Positions 6,473 through 15,246 of a DNA stretch of 27,160 bases are shown here, in pieces. How positions within the stretch are numbered: the first letter of the stretch is position 1; every line of letters begins with the position of its first letter. The translations under genes and the position numbers were made by a program. This stretch comes from an uncultured Phascolarctobacterium sp. (GTDB lineage Bacteria > Bacillota > Negativicutes > Acidaminococcales > Acidaminococcaceae), in assembly GCF_937920985.1 (NCBI RefSeq), contig NZ_CALDXR010000049.1, positions 1-27,160 on the forward strand. Reading direction: 5' to 3'. The notes under the pieces were generated by a model that saw only the letters and a list, made by a program, of their open reading frames with translations, ran no database searches and was not told the DNA's origin.

Positions 6473-7960
6473 ATGGAAAAGCAATTAGCTTCTCTCCTTG
6501 CATTGCTGCCGCAGGCGGAAGTCCTTGGCAGTGCTGATAAAGTAATTACTGATGTAACTGCTGATTCCCGTGCAGTTGTGGCTGGCAGCCTTTTTATCTG
6601 CCTGAAGGGCGCGACTGTAGACGGACATAAATTTTTGGCGATGGCTGCCGAAAAGGGTGCTGTTGCTGCGCTGGTGGAAGATGTGCCGGCGGAAGTGCCG
6701 CAGGGCATTACCCTGATAAAGGTTGCTGATACGCGCGAGGCGATGGAGCTGGTAACTCCGTATTTTTATGATTACCCCGGCCGCAAGCTGAGAATGATCG
6801 GCGTGACCGGTACTAACGGCAAAACCACCTCTACCAACATTATCCGCCTGATTCTGCGTAAGGCAGGCTACAAGGTGGGCCTGATTGGTACCATCAATAT
6901 CATGATTAACGATGAGATTACTGAATCTCACAACACTACTCCGGACGTAGTTGACCTGCAGAAGACGCTGTATGCTATGTGCTGCGCCGGCTGCGACTAC
7001 TGCGTAATGGAGGTTTCCAGCCATGCGCTGGCACTGAAGCGTGTTGCAGGCATTGAATATGACTGCGCTGTGCTGACGAATATTACCCAGGATCACCTGG
7101 ACTTCCATAAAACCATGGAAAATTATCGTGATGCCAAGAGCCTGCTCTTTGAGCATCTGACTGACGGCAATAAGCCGAATAAAAACGCTGTCTTCAACAT
7201 GGACGACGCCAGCTCCGCGATTATCCGCGAGCGTACCAAGGCTAACGTGCTGACCTACGGCGAAGGCCATGACAATGACATCTACCCGCTGAGCTTTACT
7301 GTAGAGCCGAAGCATATGCAGCTTTTGCTGCACACTCCGGTGGGTGAAATGGACCTGGAGCTGAAGATTACCGGCGAGTTCAACGTGTATAATGTTATGG
7401 GCGTTATCGGTGCGATGCTGGCTGAAAAGATTGACAAGGATATCATCTGCTCCGTGCTCGACGGCTTTGACGGCGTTCCCGGTCGCTTCCAGCTGGTTGA
7501 GGCAGGTCAGCCTTATACCGTTATCGTGGACTATGCGCATACTCCCGATGGCCTGGAGAACGTGCTGAAGACTGCACGCTCCATTACCCGCGGCAAGCTG
7601 TGGGTGGTGTTCGGCTGCGGCGGCGACCGCGACAACAAGAAGCGCCCGCTGATGGGTGCATTGGCGCTGCAATTGGCTGATAATATTGTCGTTACCTCCG
7701 ATAATCCGCGTACTGAGGATCCGGAGCTGATTATCGACGAAATCTTTACAGCGCTGCAGGATGTGCCTGCAGGCAAGCAGGTTACCCGTCTGAGCGACAG
7801 ACATGAGGCTATCTGCTATGCGCTGGCCAACGCTGCTGCCGATGATGTAATCCTGATTGCCGGTAAGGGCCATGAAAATTACCAGATTTTGAAGGACAGA
7901 ACTATTCACTTTGACGATAAAGAAGTTGTAATGGAATACTGGAGTGATAAAAAATGCTGA
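6473..7960 (+). CDS. murE: UDP-MurNAc-L-alanyl-D-glutamate--2,6-diaminopimelate ligase MurE
   Basis: A 495-aa ATP-dependent Mur ligase that adds the third residue of the peptidoglycan stem peptide in the cytoplasm. Domains: N-terminal UDP-binding (TADSRAV near 29-35), central ATPase with P-loop GVTGTNGKTT (110-119), NTTPD (154-158), SSHAL, the carbamylated-lysine segment YRDAKSLLF (K222), and a C-terminal ligase domain with DYAHTPDG and GCGGDRD. DNPR at 410-413 is the motif that selects meso-diaminopimelate rather than lysine, so the wall should be DAP-type. AGGAGG at 6460-6465 sets the ATG. The 3' end overlaps murF by 7 nt. Confidence 0.97.
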   Translation: MEKQLASLLALLPQAEVLGSADKVITDVTADSRAVVAGSLFICLKGATVDGHKFLAMAAEKGAVAALVEDVPAEVPQGITLIKVADTREAMELVTPYFYDYPGRKLRMIGVTGTNGKTTSTNIIRLILRKAGYKVGLIGTINIMINDEITESHNTTPDVVDLQKTLYAMCCAGCDYCVMEVSSHALALKRVAGIEYDCAVLTNITQDHLDFHKTMENYRDAKSLLFEHLTDGNKPNKNAVFNMDDASSAIIRERTKANVLTYGEGHDNDIYPLSFTVEPKHMQLLLHTPVGEMDLELKITGEFNVYNVMGVIGAMLAEKIDKDIICSVLDGFDGVPGRFQLVEAGQPYTVIVDYAHTPDGLENVLKTARSITRGKLWVVFGCGGDRDNKKRPLMGALALQLADNIVVTSDNPRTEDPELIIDEIFTALQDVPAGKQVTRLSDRHEAICYALANAAADDVILIAGKGHENYQILKDRTIHFDDKEVVMEYWSDKKC

Positions 7961-9318
7961 AGGCCAGTGAAGTTTTAGCAGCCACCAAGGCTGTTTGTGC
8001 AGATTTTGAGTTTAGCGGCGTAACCACCGATTCACGCGCGGTGAAGCCGGGAGAATTGTTTGTAGCGCTGAAGGGCGATAATTTTGACGGCCACGATTAT
8101 TGTGCCAAGGCTGTGGAGCTGGGTGCTGCGGGCGTTGTTGTTTCCCATGAGGTTAGTGGCCTGCCTGCGGGCGTTGCTGTGTTCATGGTTGATGATACAC
8201 TGCTTGCCTACCAGCAGCTGGCGCATGCTTACCGTCTGCGTAAGCAGGGCCTGAAGGTTTTTGCTATCACAGGCTCTAACGGCAAAACCTCTACCAAGGA
8301 TTTGCTGGCTGCCTGCCTGAGCTGCAAATATAATGTTGTCAAAACTCAGGGCAACTTCAATAATGAAATCGGTCTGCCGAAAACATTGCTGAGCATTCAG
8401 CCAGATACGGATATTGCCGTTGTGGAAATGGGTATGCGCGGCCTGGGCCAGATTGCTGAGCTGTGCCGCATCGCAGAGCCTGACAGCGGCCTGATTACCA
8501 ACGTGGGTGAAACCCATATGGAGCTTTTGGGCAGCATGGAAAATATCGGCAAGGCTAAGAGCGAGATTGTAGTTAATCTGCCGGAGGATGGCTTTGCTGT
8601 GCTCAACGGCGACAATGAATACGTGCTGGCGGCAGCAGGCAAGACGAAGGCGCAGGTTGTGTACTTCGGCCTGGGCGAAAACTGCGACTTCCGCGGCAGC
8701 GACATTGTGACCAGTGGCGCAGGCACTACCTTTACCTGCACGCACAAGGCTACAGGTGAGGCTGTGAAGGTGAGCCTGCAGCTGATTGGCGAGCATAATG
8801 TTTACAACGCGCTGAGCGCTATTGCCGGCGCTTACTGCTACGGCGTGCCGCTGGCAGTCAGTGCGCAGGCATTGGCAACTGCCCGTCTTACCGGCAGCCG
8901 TCAGGAAATAATTTATATCGGCGACATTACCTTTATCAATGACGCATATAATGCAAGTCCTGCTTCTATGGAAGCGGCACTGAAAACCTTGGCGGAGGCC
9001 AAGAAGGCAGCGCATGGCAAGGCTCGCACTATTGCTGTGCTGGCTGACATGCTGGAGCTGGGCGCTATCAGCGAGGACGCTCATCGCCGCGTGGGGCGCT
9101 GGGCTGTAGAAAACGGTGTGGATTTTGTACTGACCTATGGCCCGCAGGCTGCTTATATTGCAGATGAGGCTGCAAAGCTTGGCGGCAAGAGCAAGCATTG
9201 CGCTGACCGTCAGGAGGCAGCAGATACACTGCGCCAGCTGGCTAATGCAGGTGACATTATCCTGCTGAAGGGCAGCCATTCCATGCAGGTTGACAAGATG
9301 CTGGAGCTGTTCAAGTAA
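7954..9318 (+). CDS. murF: UDP-MurNAc-tripeptide--D-alanyl-D-alanine ligase MurF
   Basis: A 454-aa Mur ligase that adds D-Ala-D-Ala to UDP-MurNAc-tripeptide, completing the pentapeptide. Seen: TTDSRAVKPGELFVALKG (N-terminal domain, 24-41), P-loop AITGSNGKTSTKD (104-116), NFNNEIGLP, EMGMRGLGQI, ITNVGETHMELLGS, and the C-terminal domain with NDAYNASPASME and LADMLELG. These are MurF-specific signatures. It starts inside the end of murE (7-nt overlap), implying translational coupling. The substrate D-Ala-D-Ala would come from ddl further down the same operon. Confidence 0.97.
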   Translation: MLKASEVLAATKAVCADFEFSGVTTDSRAVKPGELFVALKGDNFDGHDYCAKAVELGAAGVVVSHEVSGLPAGVAVFMVDDTLLAYQQLAHAYRLRKQGLKVFAITGSNGKTSTKDLLAACLSCKYNVVKTQGNFNNEIGLPKTLLSIQPDTDIAVVEMGMRGLGQIAELCRIAEPDSGLITNVGETHMELLGSMENIGKAKSEIVVNLPEDGFAVLNGDNEYVLAAAGKTKAQVVYFGLGENCDFRGSDIVTSGAGTTFTCTHKATGEAVKVSLQLIGEHNVYNALSAIAGAYCYGVPLAVSAQALATARLTGSRQEIIYIGDITFINDAYNASPASMEAALKTLAEAKKAAHGKARTIAVLADMLELGAISEDAHRRVGRWAVENGVDFVLTYGPQAAYIADEAAKLGGKSKHCADRQEAADTLRQLANAGDIILLKGSHSMQVDKMLELFK

Positions 9319-9342
9319 ACTTTAGAGAGTGAGATTTAATAG

Positions 9343-10305
9343 ATGTTGAAATTAATCGGAATTCCTGTGACTGCGTTTATCGTGTGTGCCTTAATCGGCC
9401 CGGTGCTGATTCCTTATCTGCACAAGCTGAAGTTTGGCCAATCCATTCGCGAATGCGGGCCGGCGAGCCATATGGCCAAAAGCGGCACGCCGACTATGGG
9501 TGGCCTGATGATGCTGGCGGCACTGATTGTGGCTTTGCTATGGGGCAAGTTTACTCCCCATGTGATTATTGCCCTGGTGCTGACGGTGGGCCATGCAGTT
9601 ATAGGCTTTATAGATGATTACATCAAGGTTGTAATGAAGCGCAATCTGGGCCTGACAGCGAAGCAAAAATTTTTGCTGCAGTTCATTCTGGCCGGCGCTT
9701 ATGTGTATTTTGCTGAAACGCATATCCGCAATACGGAGCTGTGGGTTCCCGGCATCAATGCTGTTGTTGACATGGGGTGGGGTTATTATGTGCTGGCCTT
9801 CCTGCTTTTGGTGGGCACGACCAATGCCGTAAACCTGACTGATGGTCTGGACGGACTGGTTTCCTTTGTCAGTCTGCCGGTTACGCTGGTTTTTGCGTTT
9901 ATTGCCTATATGCAGGGCATGCTCGATTTGAGCGGCTTTGCTTTGGGCCTGACCGGTGCCTGTCTGGGCTTTTTACTGTTTAACCGTCATCCCGCCAAGG
10001 TATTCATGGGTGATACCGGTTCCCTGGCGTTGGGCGGCGCTGTAGCTGCGCTGGCACTTTTGACACGCACCGAGCTGCTTTTGGTTGTTGTGGGCGGCAT
10101 TTATGTTGCCGAAGCGATTTCGGTAATCATGCAGGTTACCTACTTCCGCTTCAGCGGCGGCAAGCGTATCTTCCGCATGGCACCGCTGCACCATCATTTT
10201 GAGCTGGGCGGCTGGCCTGAGGTTAAGGTTGTGCGTGTGTTTACAGCAGTAAGCTGCCTGTTATCTGTCATTGGCCTGTGCCTGTGGCTGAATGCATTTG
10301 TATAA
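9343..10305 (+). CDS. mraY: Phospho-N-acetylmuramoyl-pentapeptide-transferase MraY
   Basis: A 320-aa polytopic membrane enzyme (about ten hydrophobic segments) that transfers phospho-MurNAc-pentapeptide to undecaprenyl phosphate, making lipid I. Catalytic signatures are present: FIDDYIK (89-95) with the Mg2+-linked aspartates, NLTDGLDGL (164-172), FMGDTGSLALGG (221-232) and the cytoplasmic MAPLHHHFELGGWPE loop (279-293). Length is slightly short of the ~324-360 range but all motifs are present. An AGAGAGTGAG stretch upstream serves as ribosome site. It lies 24 nt after murF. Confidence 0.97.
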   Translation: MLKLIGIPVTAFIVCALIGPVLIPYLHKLKFGQSIRECGPASHMAKSGTPTMGGLMMLAALIVALLWGKFTPHVIIALVLTVGHAVIGFIDDYIKVVMKRNLGLTAKQKFLLQFILAGAYVYFAETHIRNTELWVPGINAVVDMGWGYYVLAFLLLVGTTNAVNLTDGLDGLVSFVSLPVTLVFAFIAYMQGMLDLSGFALGLTGACLGFLLFNRHPAKVFMGDTGSLALGGAVAALALLTRTELLLVVVGGIYVAEAISVIMQVTYFRFSGGKRIFRMAPLHHHFELGGWPEVKVVRVFTAVSCLLSVIGLCLWLNAFV

Positions 10306-10314
10306 AATTTTTCC

Positions 10315-10360
10315 GGCTATATCCTTTTGGCGCTTTTGGGGCGCTGAAATGGCTATAGCC
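10315..10360 (+). other. Hairpin in the mraY-murD gap
   Basis: GGCTATA (10315-10321) pairs with TATAGCC (10354-10360), with a GCGC/GCGC pairing inside. There is no T-run, so it is not a standard terminator. It could be an RNA-processing or stability site within the operon. The right arm GGCTATAGCC is itself palindromic. Confidence 0.3.
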
Positions 10361-10392
10361 TACATATGTTTATGAATAGAGGGTGTTTCTTG

Positions 10393-11766
10393 ATGACTAA
10401 AAAGAATGCTGTAATCGTTTATGGCGCTGGTATCAGCGGCCGTGGCGCAGCACAGGTGCTGGCGGACAGAAAGCAGCAGGTTTATTTATATAACGATATG
10501 GACTGCACCATTGAGCCGCAGCTGTTGAAGCTTTTGCAGAGCACTGGCGGTGGTCTGGCCATCGGGCAGGATGCCTTTGAGCATTTGCTGGATATTGCCG
10601 GTGTGCTGGTGCTGTCACCAGGTATTGCCTGCGACAGCAAAAACGTGCTGGTGGCAGAGCAGCGCGGATTGGAGGTCATCAGCGAGGTAGAGCTGGGCTG
10701 CAGGCTGTACGGAGGTCATATTGCTGCTATCACCGGTACTAACGGCAAAACCACTACCACTACTATTGTGGGCGAAATGCTCAAGCGTTTGCCGGTGCCT
10801 TCTGCTGTAGGGGGCAACATTGGCTTGGCGCTGTCTAAGGAAGTAGAAAGCCTGCCGCAGGAAGGCTGGCTCGCTGCTGAGCTTTCCAGCTTCCAGCTGG
10901 AAAAAGTCAGCAGCTTCTGCCCTGATATCGCAGTAGTGCTTAACTTGACTCCGGATCATCTGGAGCGCCATCATACGATGGAGGCCTACGGCGAGGCGAA
11001 GAAAAATATTTTTCGTCAGCAGGGTGAGGCACAGGTTACAGTGCTGAATTACGATGATCCTATCGTGCGTACCTGGGGTGCGGAAACTAAAGGCCGCCTG
11101 TGTTACTTCAGCCGTAAGGAAAAACTGCAGCAGGGCATCTATATGCAGGATGGTAATTTTATCATCAGCTGGGACGGCAAAGAGGAAACTGTCTGCAATA
11201 TCAGCGAGCTGCATCTGTTCGGCGGTCACAACGAAGAAAACGTGCTGGCAGCCATTGCCTGTGGCTTCTTCGCCGGTGTTGGCATCAGCGATATGGCTGA
11301 TGTGCTGCGCAACTTCCACAGCATTGAGCACCGCATTGAGTACGTCGCTACCATCGACGGCGTACCGTATTATAACGATTCCAAGGCTACCAACACCGAT
11401 TCTACGATTAAAGCGTTGGAGGCCTTTAAGGACGGCCACATCATCCTGCTGGCAGGCGGTCACGATAAGCTGACACCGCTGGAGCCGATGATGGAGCTGG
11501 TGAAGGAAAAGACGGATGCCCTGATTCTGCTGGGCGCAGCCAAAGAGCGCTTTTACAAGGATGCTGTTGCCTGCGGCGTGCAGAACATTGTGCTGGCCGA
11601 CAGCTTTGAGGACGCAGTAGCCAAGGCGCATGCGTTGGCGCATAAGCCGCAGGTAGTGCTGCTTTCCCCGGCCTGCTCGTCCTTTGATATGTTCAAAAAT
11701 TATCCGGAGCGTGGTAACTATTTTAAAAAGCTGGTACACGAGCTGGAGGGAGGTAACGTTAAGTGA
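10393..11766 (+). CDS. murD: UDP-MurNAc-L-alanine--D-glutamate ligase MurD
   Basis: A 457-aa cytoplasmic Mur ligase adding D-glutamate, the second residue of the stem peptide. It has an N-terminal nucleotide-binding loop VYGAGISGRG, the SPGI segment, central P-loop ITGTNGKTTTTT (from ~113), ELSSFQLE, LNLTPDHLERH, and the C-terminal YNDSKATNTDST and LLAGGHDK motifs typical of MurD. I chose ATG 10393 because AGAGGGTG lies 7 nt upstream; an in-frame ATG at 10366 adds nine residues and has no ribosome site. Its last 4 bases overlap the GTG start of murG. ftsW/spoVE, which usually sits between these two, is absent. Confidence 0.96.
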   Translation: MTKKNAVIVYGAGISGRGAAQVLADRKQQVYLYNDMDCTIEPQLLKLLQSTGGGLAIGQDAFEHLLDIAGVLVLSPGIACDSKNVLVAEQRGLEVISEVELGCRLYGGHIAAITGTNGKTTTTTIVGEMLKRLPVPSAVGGNIGLALSKEVESLPQEGWLAAELSSFQLEKVSSFCPDIAVVLNLTPDHLERHHTMEAYGEAKKNIFRQQGEAQVTVLNYDDPIVRTWGAETKGRLCYFSRKEKLQQGIYMQDGNFIISWDGKEETVCNISELHLFGGHNEENVLAAIACGFFAGVGISDMADVLRNFHSIEHRIEYVATIDGVPYYNDSKATNTDSTIKALEAFKDGHIILLAGGHDKLTPLEPMMELVKEKTDALILLGAAKERFYKDAVACGVQNIVLADSFEDAVAKAHALAHKPQVVLLSPACSSFDMFKNYPERGNYFKKLVHELEGGNVK

Positions 11767-12866
11767 AGGTAATTCTTTCCGGCGGCGGTACGGGCGGACA
11801 CATTTATCCGGCCCTGACCATTGCGGACCAGATAAAAAAGCTGCAGCCTGAGGCGGAGGTCAGCTTCGTAGGCACCAGGCAGGGCTTGGAGAAGGATATC
11901 ATTCCCCGCTATGGCTACAAGCTGCAGTTCATTGAGGTAGCAGGCTTTAAGCGCAGTCTGAGCTTTGACACCCTGCGCAGTGCGGCCAAGCTTTTTGCAG
12001 GCCTTTATGATGCCTACAAAATCATCAGCGACGAAAAACCTGACCTGGTGATTGGCACCGGCGGCTATGTCTGCGGTCCTGTTGTCTTTATGGCAGCGCT
12101 CAAGGGTATTCCATGCTGCATTCAGGAGCAGAATGCGATGCCCGGTGTGACCAATAAGATTTTGTCACGCTATGTACGCAAGGTATTTTTGGGCTATGAG
12201 GCAGGCCGCAAATATTTTCACGGCAAGGCGGAGCTGGAATATACCGGCAACCCTATCCGCAGTGAAATATTGCAGCATACGCGCGAGGAGGCTATTAAAG
12301 AGCTGGGGCTGGACGCCAAAAAGAAGACGATTCTTGTCAGCGGCGGCAGTCGCGGTGCACGCACCATCAACAACGCTATGCTCGAAGCAGAGCTGGCGCT
12401 TTCCGGCAGACCGGAGGTACAGGTGCTGCATGCAACAGGTGATGTGAACTACGAAGCCTATATGGCTGAAATCAAAAAGCGTGGCGGCGTGGCTGATAAC
12501 ATTATCATCAAACCGTATCTGCATAATATGCCGGTGGCGCTGGCTGCCGCAGATCTGGCAGTGTTCCGTGCCGGTGCAATCGGCCTGGCGGAGCTGATGG
12601 CGAAGGGCGTACCATCGCTTCTGGTGCCATATCCGTATGCTACAGCAAATCACCAGGAGTTTAATGCCAGAGCGGTAGAAGCGCAGGGTGCAGCCAAGGT
12701 TATTTTGGATAAGGACCTGACTGGCGACACCGTTTTGGAATTTATCGAGCATTTATTAGTGCACGCGGAGGAATTGCAGCAAATGCAGGCGGCAGCCAAA
12801 AAGCTTGGCAGACCGCAGGCTGCAGAGGTTATAGCCAAAGAGGCTGTGGCCTTGACTAAACAATAA
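11763..12866 (+). CDS. murG: UDP-N-acetylglucosamine--undecaprenyl-pyrophosphoryl-MurNAc-pentapeptide transferase MurG
   Basis: A 367-aa GT28-family glycosyltransferase that adds GlcNAc to lipid I on the inner membrane face, producing lipid II. The N-terminal glycine loop SGGGTGGHIYPA (6-17) and the second-domain motifs GGSRGARTINNA, FRAGAIGLAELMAKGVPSLL and PYPYATANHQEFNA are all present. E. coli MurG has GA/SGALT where this protein has AGAIG, within normal family variation. It uses GTG as start, with GGAGGGAGG about 9 nt upstream, and overlaps murD by 4 nt. Confidence 0.96.
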   Translation: MKVILSGGGTGGHIYPALTIADQIKKLQPEAEVSFVGTRQGLEKDIIPRYGYKLQFIEVAGFKRSLSFDTLRSAAKLFAGLYDAYKIISDEKPDLVIGTGGYVCGPVVFMAALKGIPCCIQEQNAMPGVTNKILSRYVRKVFLGYEAGRKYFHGKAELEYTGNPIRSEILQHTREEAIKELGLDAKKKTILVSGGSRGARTINNAMLEAELALSGRPEVQVLHATGDVNYEAYMAEIKKRGGVADNIIIKPYLHNMPVALAAADLAVFRAGAIGLAELMAKGVPSLLVPYPYATANHQEFNARAVEAQGAAKVILDKDLTGDTVLEFIEHLLVHAEELQQMQAAAKKLGRPQAAEVIAKEAVALTKQ

Positions 12867-12879
12867 GGGAGGGCCTCGA

Positions 12880-14274
12880 GTGGCTGAAAACAAATTAGCA
12901 AAACTGCATAACATACATTTTATCGGTATCGGCGGCGCTGGCATGAGCGCAATTGCTTATGTCCTGATTAAGCGCGGCTATGATGTGAGCGGCTCCGATC
13001 TGAACGCCGGCCATATGTCGGCACATCTGGCGGAGGAGGGCGCTATGGTTTATATGGGCCATGCTGCCAGCCAGGTGGAGGATGCTGAGGCTGTAGTTAT
13101 TTCTACAGCGATTCACCAGAACAATCCGGAGCTGGTGGAGGCACGCAGACGCGGTATTCCTGTGCTGCACCGCAGTGATGTGCTGGCAGCAATTATGAAT
13201 GCTGACGACGGCGTGGCTGTTGCTGGTGCACATGGCAAAACTACTACCAGTGCGATGATTTCCTGCATTGCGGCCGAAAGCGGCATTGATCCGACTGTCA
13301 TCATCGGCGGCGAGGTAAGCAGCCTCGGCGGCAACGCACGCAACGGCGCAGGCCGTTTCGTAGTAGCGGAGGCAGACGAGAGCGACGGCTCCTTCCTCAA
13401 GCTGTATCCGTATCTGGCAGTAGTAACTAATATTGAAGATGACCATCTGGACCATTATGGTACAGAAGAAAATATATATCAGGCCTTTAAGCAGTTTGTT
13501 GGCAATATCAAAGAGGGCGGCAAGGCGATTCTTTGCTTTGACAATGCAAAGGTACGCCGTCTGGCTGGCGAAACTGATAAAGAGGTCATTACCTATGGTG
13601 TTGAGGGCGAGGGTGCTGACTACATTGCCCGCGACATTTCCTATGGTGTTGACGGCACCAGCTACAAGCTTTACTACAAGGGAGAATTTGTGACTGAGGT
13701 ACATCTTGTTGTTCCCGGCAGACATAATGTGCTCAATTCTATGGGTGCCTTTGCTGCTGCTCGCGAGATGGGCATTGCTACCGACCAGATTCTTGCTTCC
13801 CTGAAAAAGTTTGGCGGTGCTAAGCGTCGTTTTGAAACCAAGGGTAAGGTCAATGGTGTGTGGGTTGTTGATGATTATGCCCACCATCCGACAGAAATCG
13901 GCGTAACGCTGAAGGCTGCCAGACAGACTAAGCCTGAACGTTTGCTGTGCGTGTTCCAGCCGCATCGCTATACTCGCACCAAGCTGCTGTTCTCCGAGTT
14001 CTGCGAATGCTTTAAGGATTGCGATGAGCTGATCCTGACCGACATTTATGCAGCCAGCGAGGAAGCAATTCCCGGTGTGAGCAGCATGCATCTGGCGGAG
14101 GGTATCAAGGCAGCGACAGGTCAGGAGGTGCTGTATATCGGCAAGCTGACCAAGGCTGAAGAATATCTGGAGCGCGTTGTACGTGCCGGCGACTTGGTGA
14201 TGACCATTGGTGCCGGTGATGTATTTAAAATTGGTGAAGAATTAGTTAGGGAGTTGGAAAGAAATGCAGATTAA
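12880..14274 (+). CDS. murC: UDP-N-acetylmuramate--L-alanine ligase MurC
   Basis: A 464-aa Mur ligase that attaches L-alanine, the first residue, to UDP-MurNAc. Rossmann loop FIGIGGAGMSAIA (14-26), P-loop VAGAHGKTTTSAM (114-126), EADESDGSF, NIEDDHLDHYG, and the C-terminal DDYAHHPTEI and FQPHRYTRT motifs identify MurC rather than Mpl or the other ligases. GTG start with AAGGGAGG about 7 nt upstream. It overlaps ddl by 11 nt. In many relatives murB follows; here ddl does. Confidence 0.97.
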   Translation: MAENKLAKLHNIHFIGIGGAGMSAIAYVLIKRGYDVSGSDLNAGHMSAHLAEEGAMVYMGHAASQVEDAEAVVISTAIHQNNPELVEARRRGIPVLHRSDVLAAIMNADDGVAVAGAHGKTTTSAMISCIAAESGIDPTVIIGGEVSSLGGNARNGAGRFVVAEADESDGSFLKLYPYLAVVTNIEDDHLDHYGTEENIYQAFKQFVGNIKEGGKAILCFDNAKVRRLAGETDKEVITYGVEGEGADYIARDISYGVDGTSYKLYYKGEFVTEVHLVVPGRHNVLNSMGAFAAAREMGIATDQILASLKKFGGAKRRFETKGKVNGVWVVDDYAHHPTEIGVTLKAARQTKPERLLCVFQPHRYTRTKLLFSEFCECFKDCDELILTDIYAASEEAIPGVSSMHLAEGIKAATGQEVLYIGKLTKAEEYLERVVRAGDLVMTIGAGDVFKIGEELVRELERNAD

Positions 14275-15211
14275 TAAGCAAGATGTTGTTGCTGTTGTTT
14301 TGGGCGGTCCTTCCTCTGAGGCCGAAATTTCGCGTGTTACCGGCTGTGCTATCGCCAATGCGCTGCGCGAAAAGGGCTATAATGCCAAAGAGCTGGAGCT
14401 GGAGCCTGCTAATCTGATTAACGAGCTGCGCGATATGAACGCTAAGGTAGTATTTAACGCCGTTCATGGTATGTACGGCGAAGATGGCCGCCTGCAGAGC
14501 ATTCTGGAGGCAGCAGGCATTCCCTACACCGGCTGTGGTGTGCTGGCAAGCGCTGTTTCTATGGATAAATCTGCTACGAAGCGTTATCTGCAGTCTGCAG
14601 GCATTCCTACTGCACCCTGCATGATTATCAACAAGCGTGATGCAGGCGACCTGCAGGAGCTGGCAGAGAAAATTATTTCCGAGTTCGGTCTGCCTGTAGT
14701 TATCAAGGCAGCAACCCAGGGCTCCAGCATTGGCGTTGTTATTCCTAAGACTGCGGAGGAGGTTGTTCCTGCGCTGGAGGAAGCCTTCAAGTATTCCGAA
14801 AACGTGCTGGCAGAAAAGTGCATCAAGGGCAAGGAGCTGACCATCTCCATTATGGAAGAAAATGGCGAGCCGAAGCCGCTGCCGGTTATCTGGATTGCAC
14901 CGCATTCCGGTGCCTATGATTTCCATTCCAAATATACCAAGGGTGCTACGGACTACCATTGTCCCGCACCGTTTGATGAGGAAACTACCGCTTATATCCA
15001 GAAAATAGCTGTAGAAACCTACAAGCTGCTGGGACTTTCCGGTGTAGCACGTGTAGATGCAATGCTGGGTGATGCAGATGGCGTTGCTTATGTGCTCGAG
15101 GCCAACACTGTGCCCGGCATGACCGCAACCAGCCTGGTTCCGAAGGCTGCTGCTGCTGTAGGCATCAGCTTCCCAGATTTGTGTGAGAAAATTTTGCTGA
15201 GCGCTAAATAA
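14264..15211 (+). CDS. ddl: D-alanine--D-alanine ligase
   Basis: A 315-aa ATP-grasp enzyme making the D-Ala-D-Ala dipeptide that MurF uses. Seen: N-terminal VVLGGPSSEAEISRVTG, the VFNAVHGMYGEDGRLQ block, GCGVLASAVSMDKSATK, KAATQGSSIGVV, and the C-terminal metal-binding stretch VARVDAMLGDADGVAYVLEANTVPGMT. Length is normal. The start overlaps the end of murC by 11 nt, pointing to coupled translation; GGGAG sits upstream. The murC-ddl-ftsQ order resembles Gram-negative dcw clusters more than Bacillus-type ones. Confidence 0.97.
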   Translation: MQINKQDVVAVVLGGPSSEAEISRVTGCAIANALREKGYNAKELELEPANLINELRDMNAKVVFNAVHGMYGEDGRLQSILEAAGIPYTGCGVLASAVSMDKSATKRYLQSAGIPTAPCMIINKRDAGDLQELAEKIISEFGLPVVIKAATQGSSIGVVIPKTAEEVVPALEEAFKYSENVLAEKCIKGKELTISIMEENGEPKPLPVIWIAPHSGAYDFHSKYTKGATDYHCPAPFDEETTAYIQKIAVETYKLLGLSGVARVDAMLGDADGVAYVLEANTVPGMTATSLVPKAAAAVGISFPDLCEKILLSAK

Positions 15212-15246
15212 TACAACGCTTCGCTAATGAATGAAGGAGGTGCAGC

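Noticed and set aside
6485..7909. 474-codon minus-strand open frame opposite murE
   Set aside because: Antisense shadow of a GC-rich conserved gene; composition is meaningless (rich in H, Q, N) and no ribosome site was seen.
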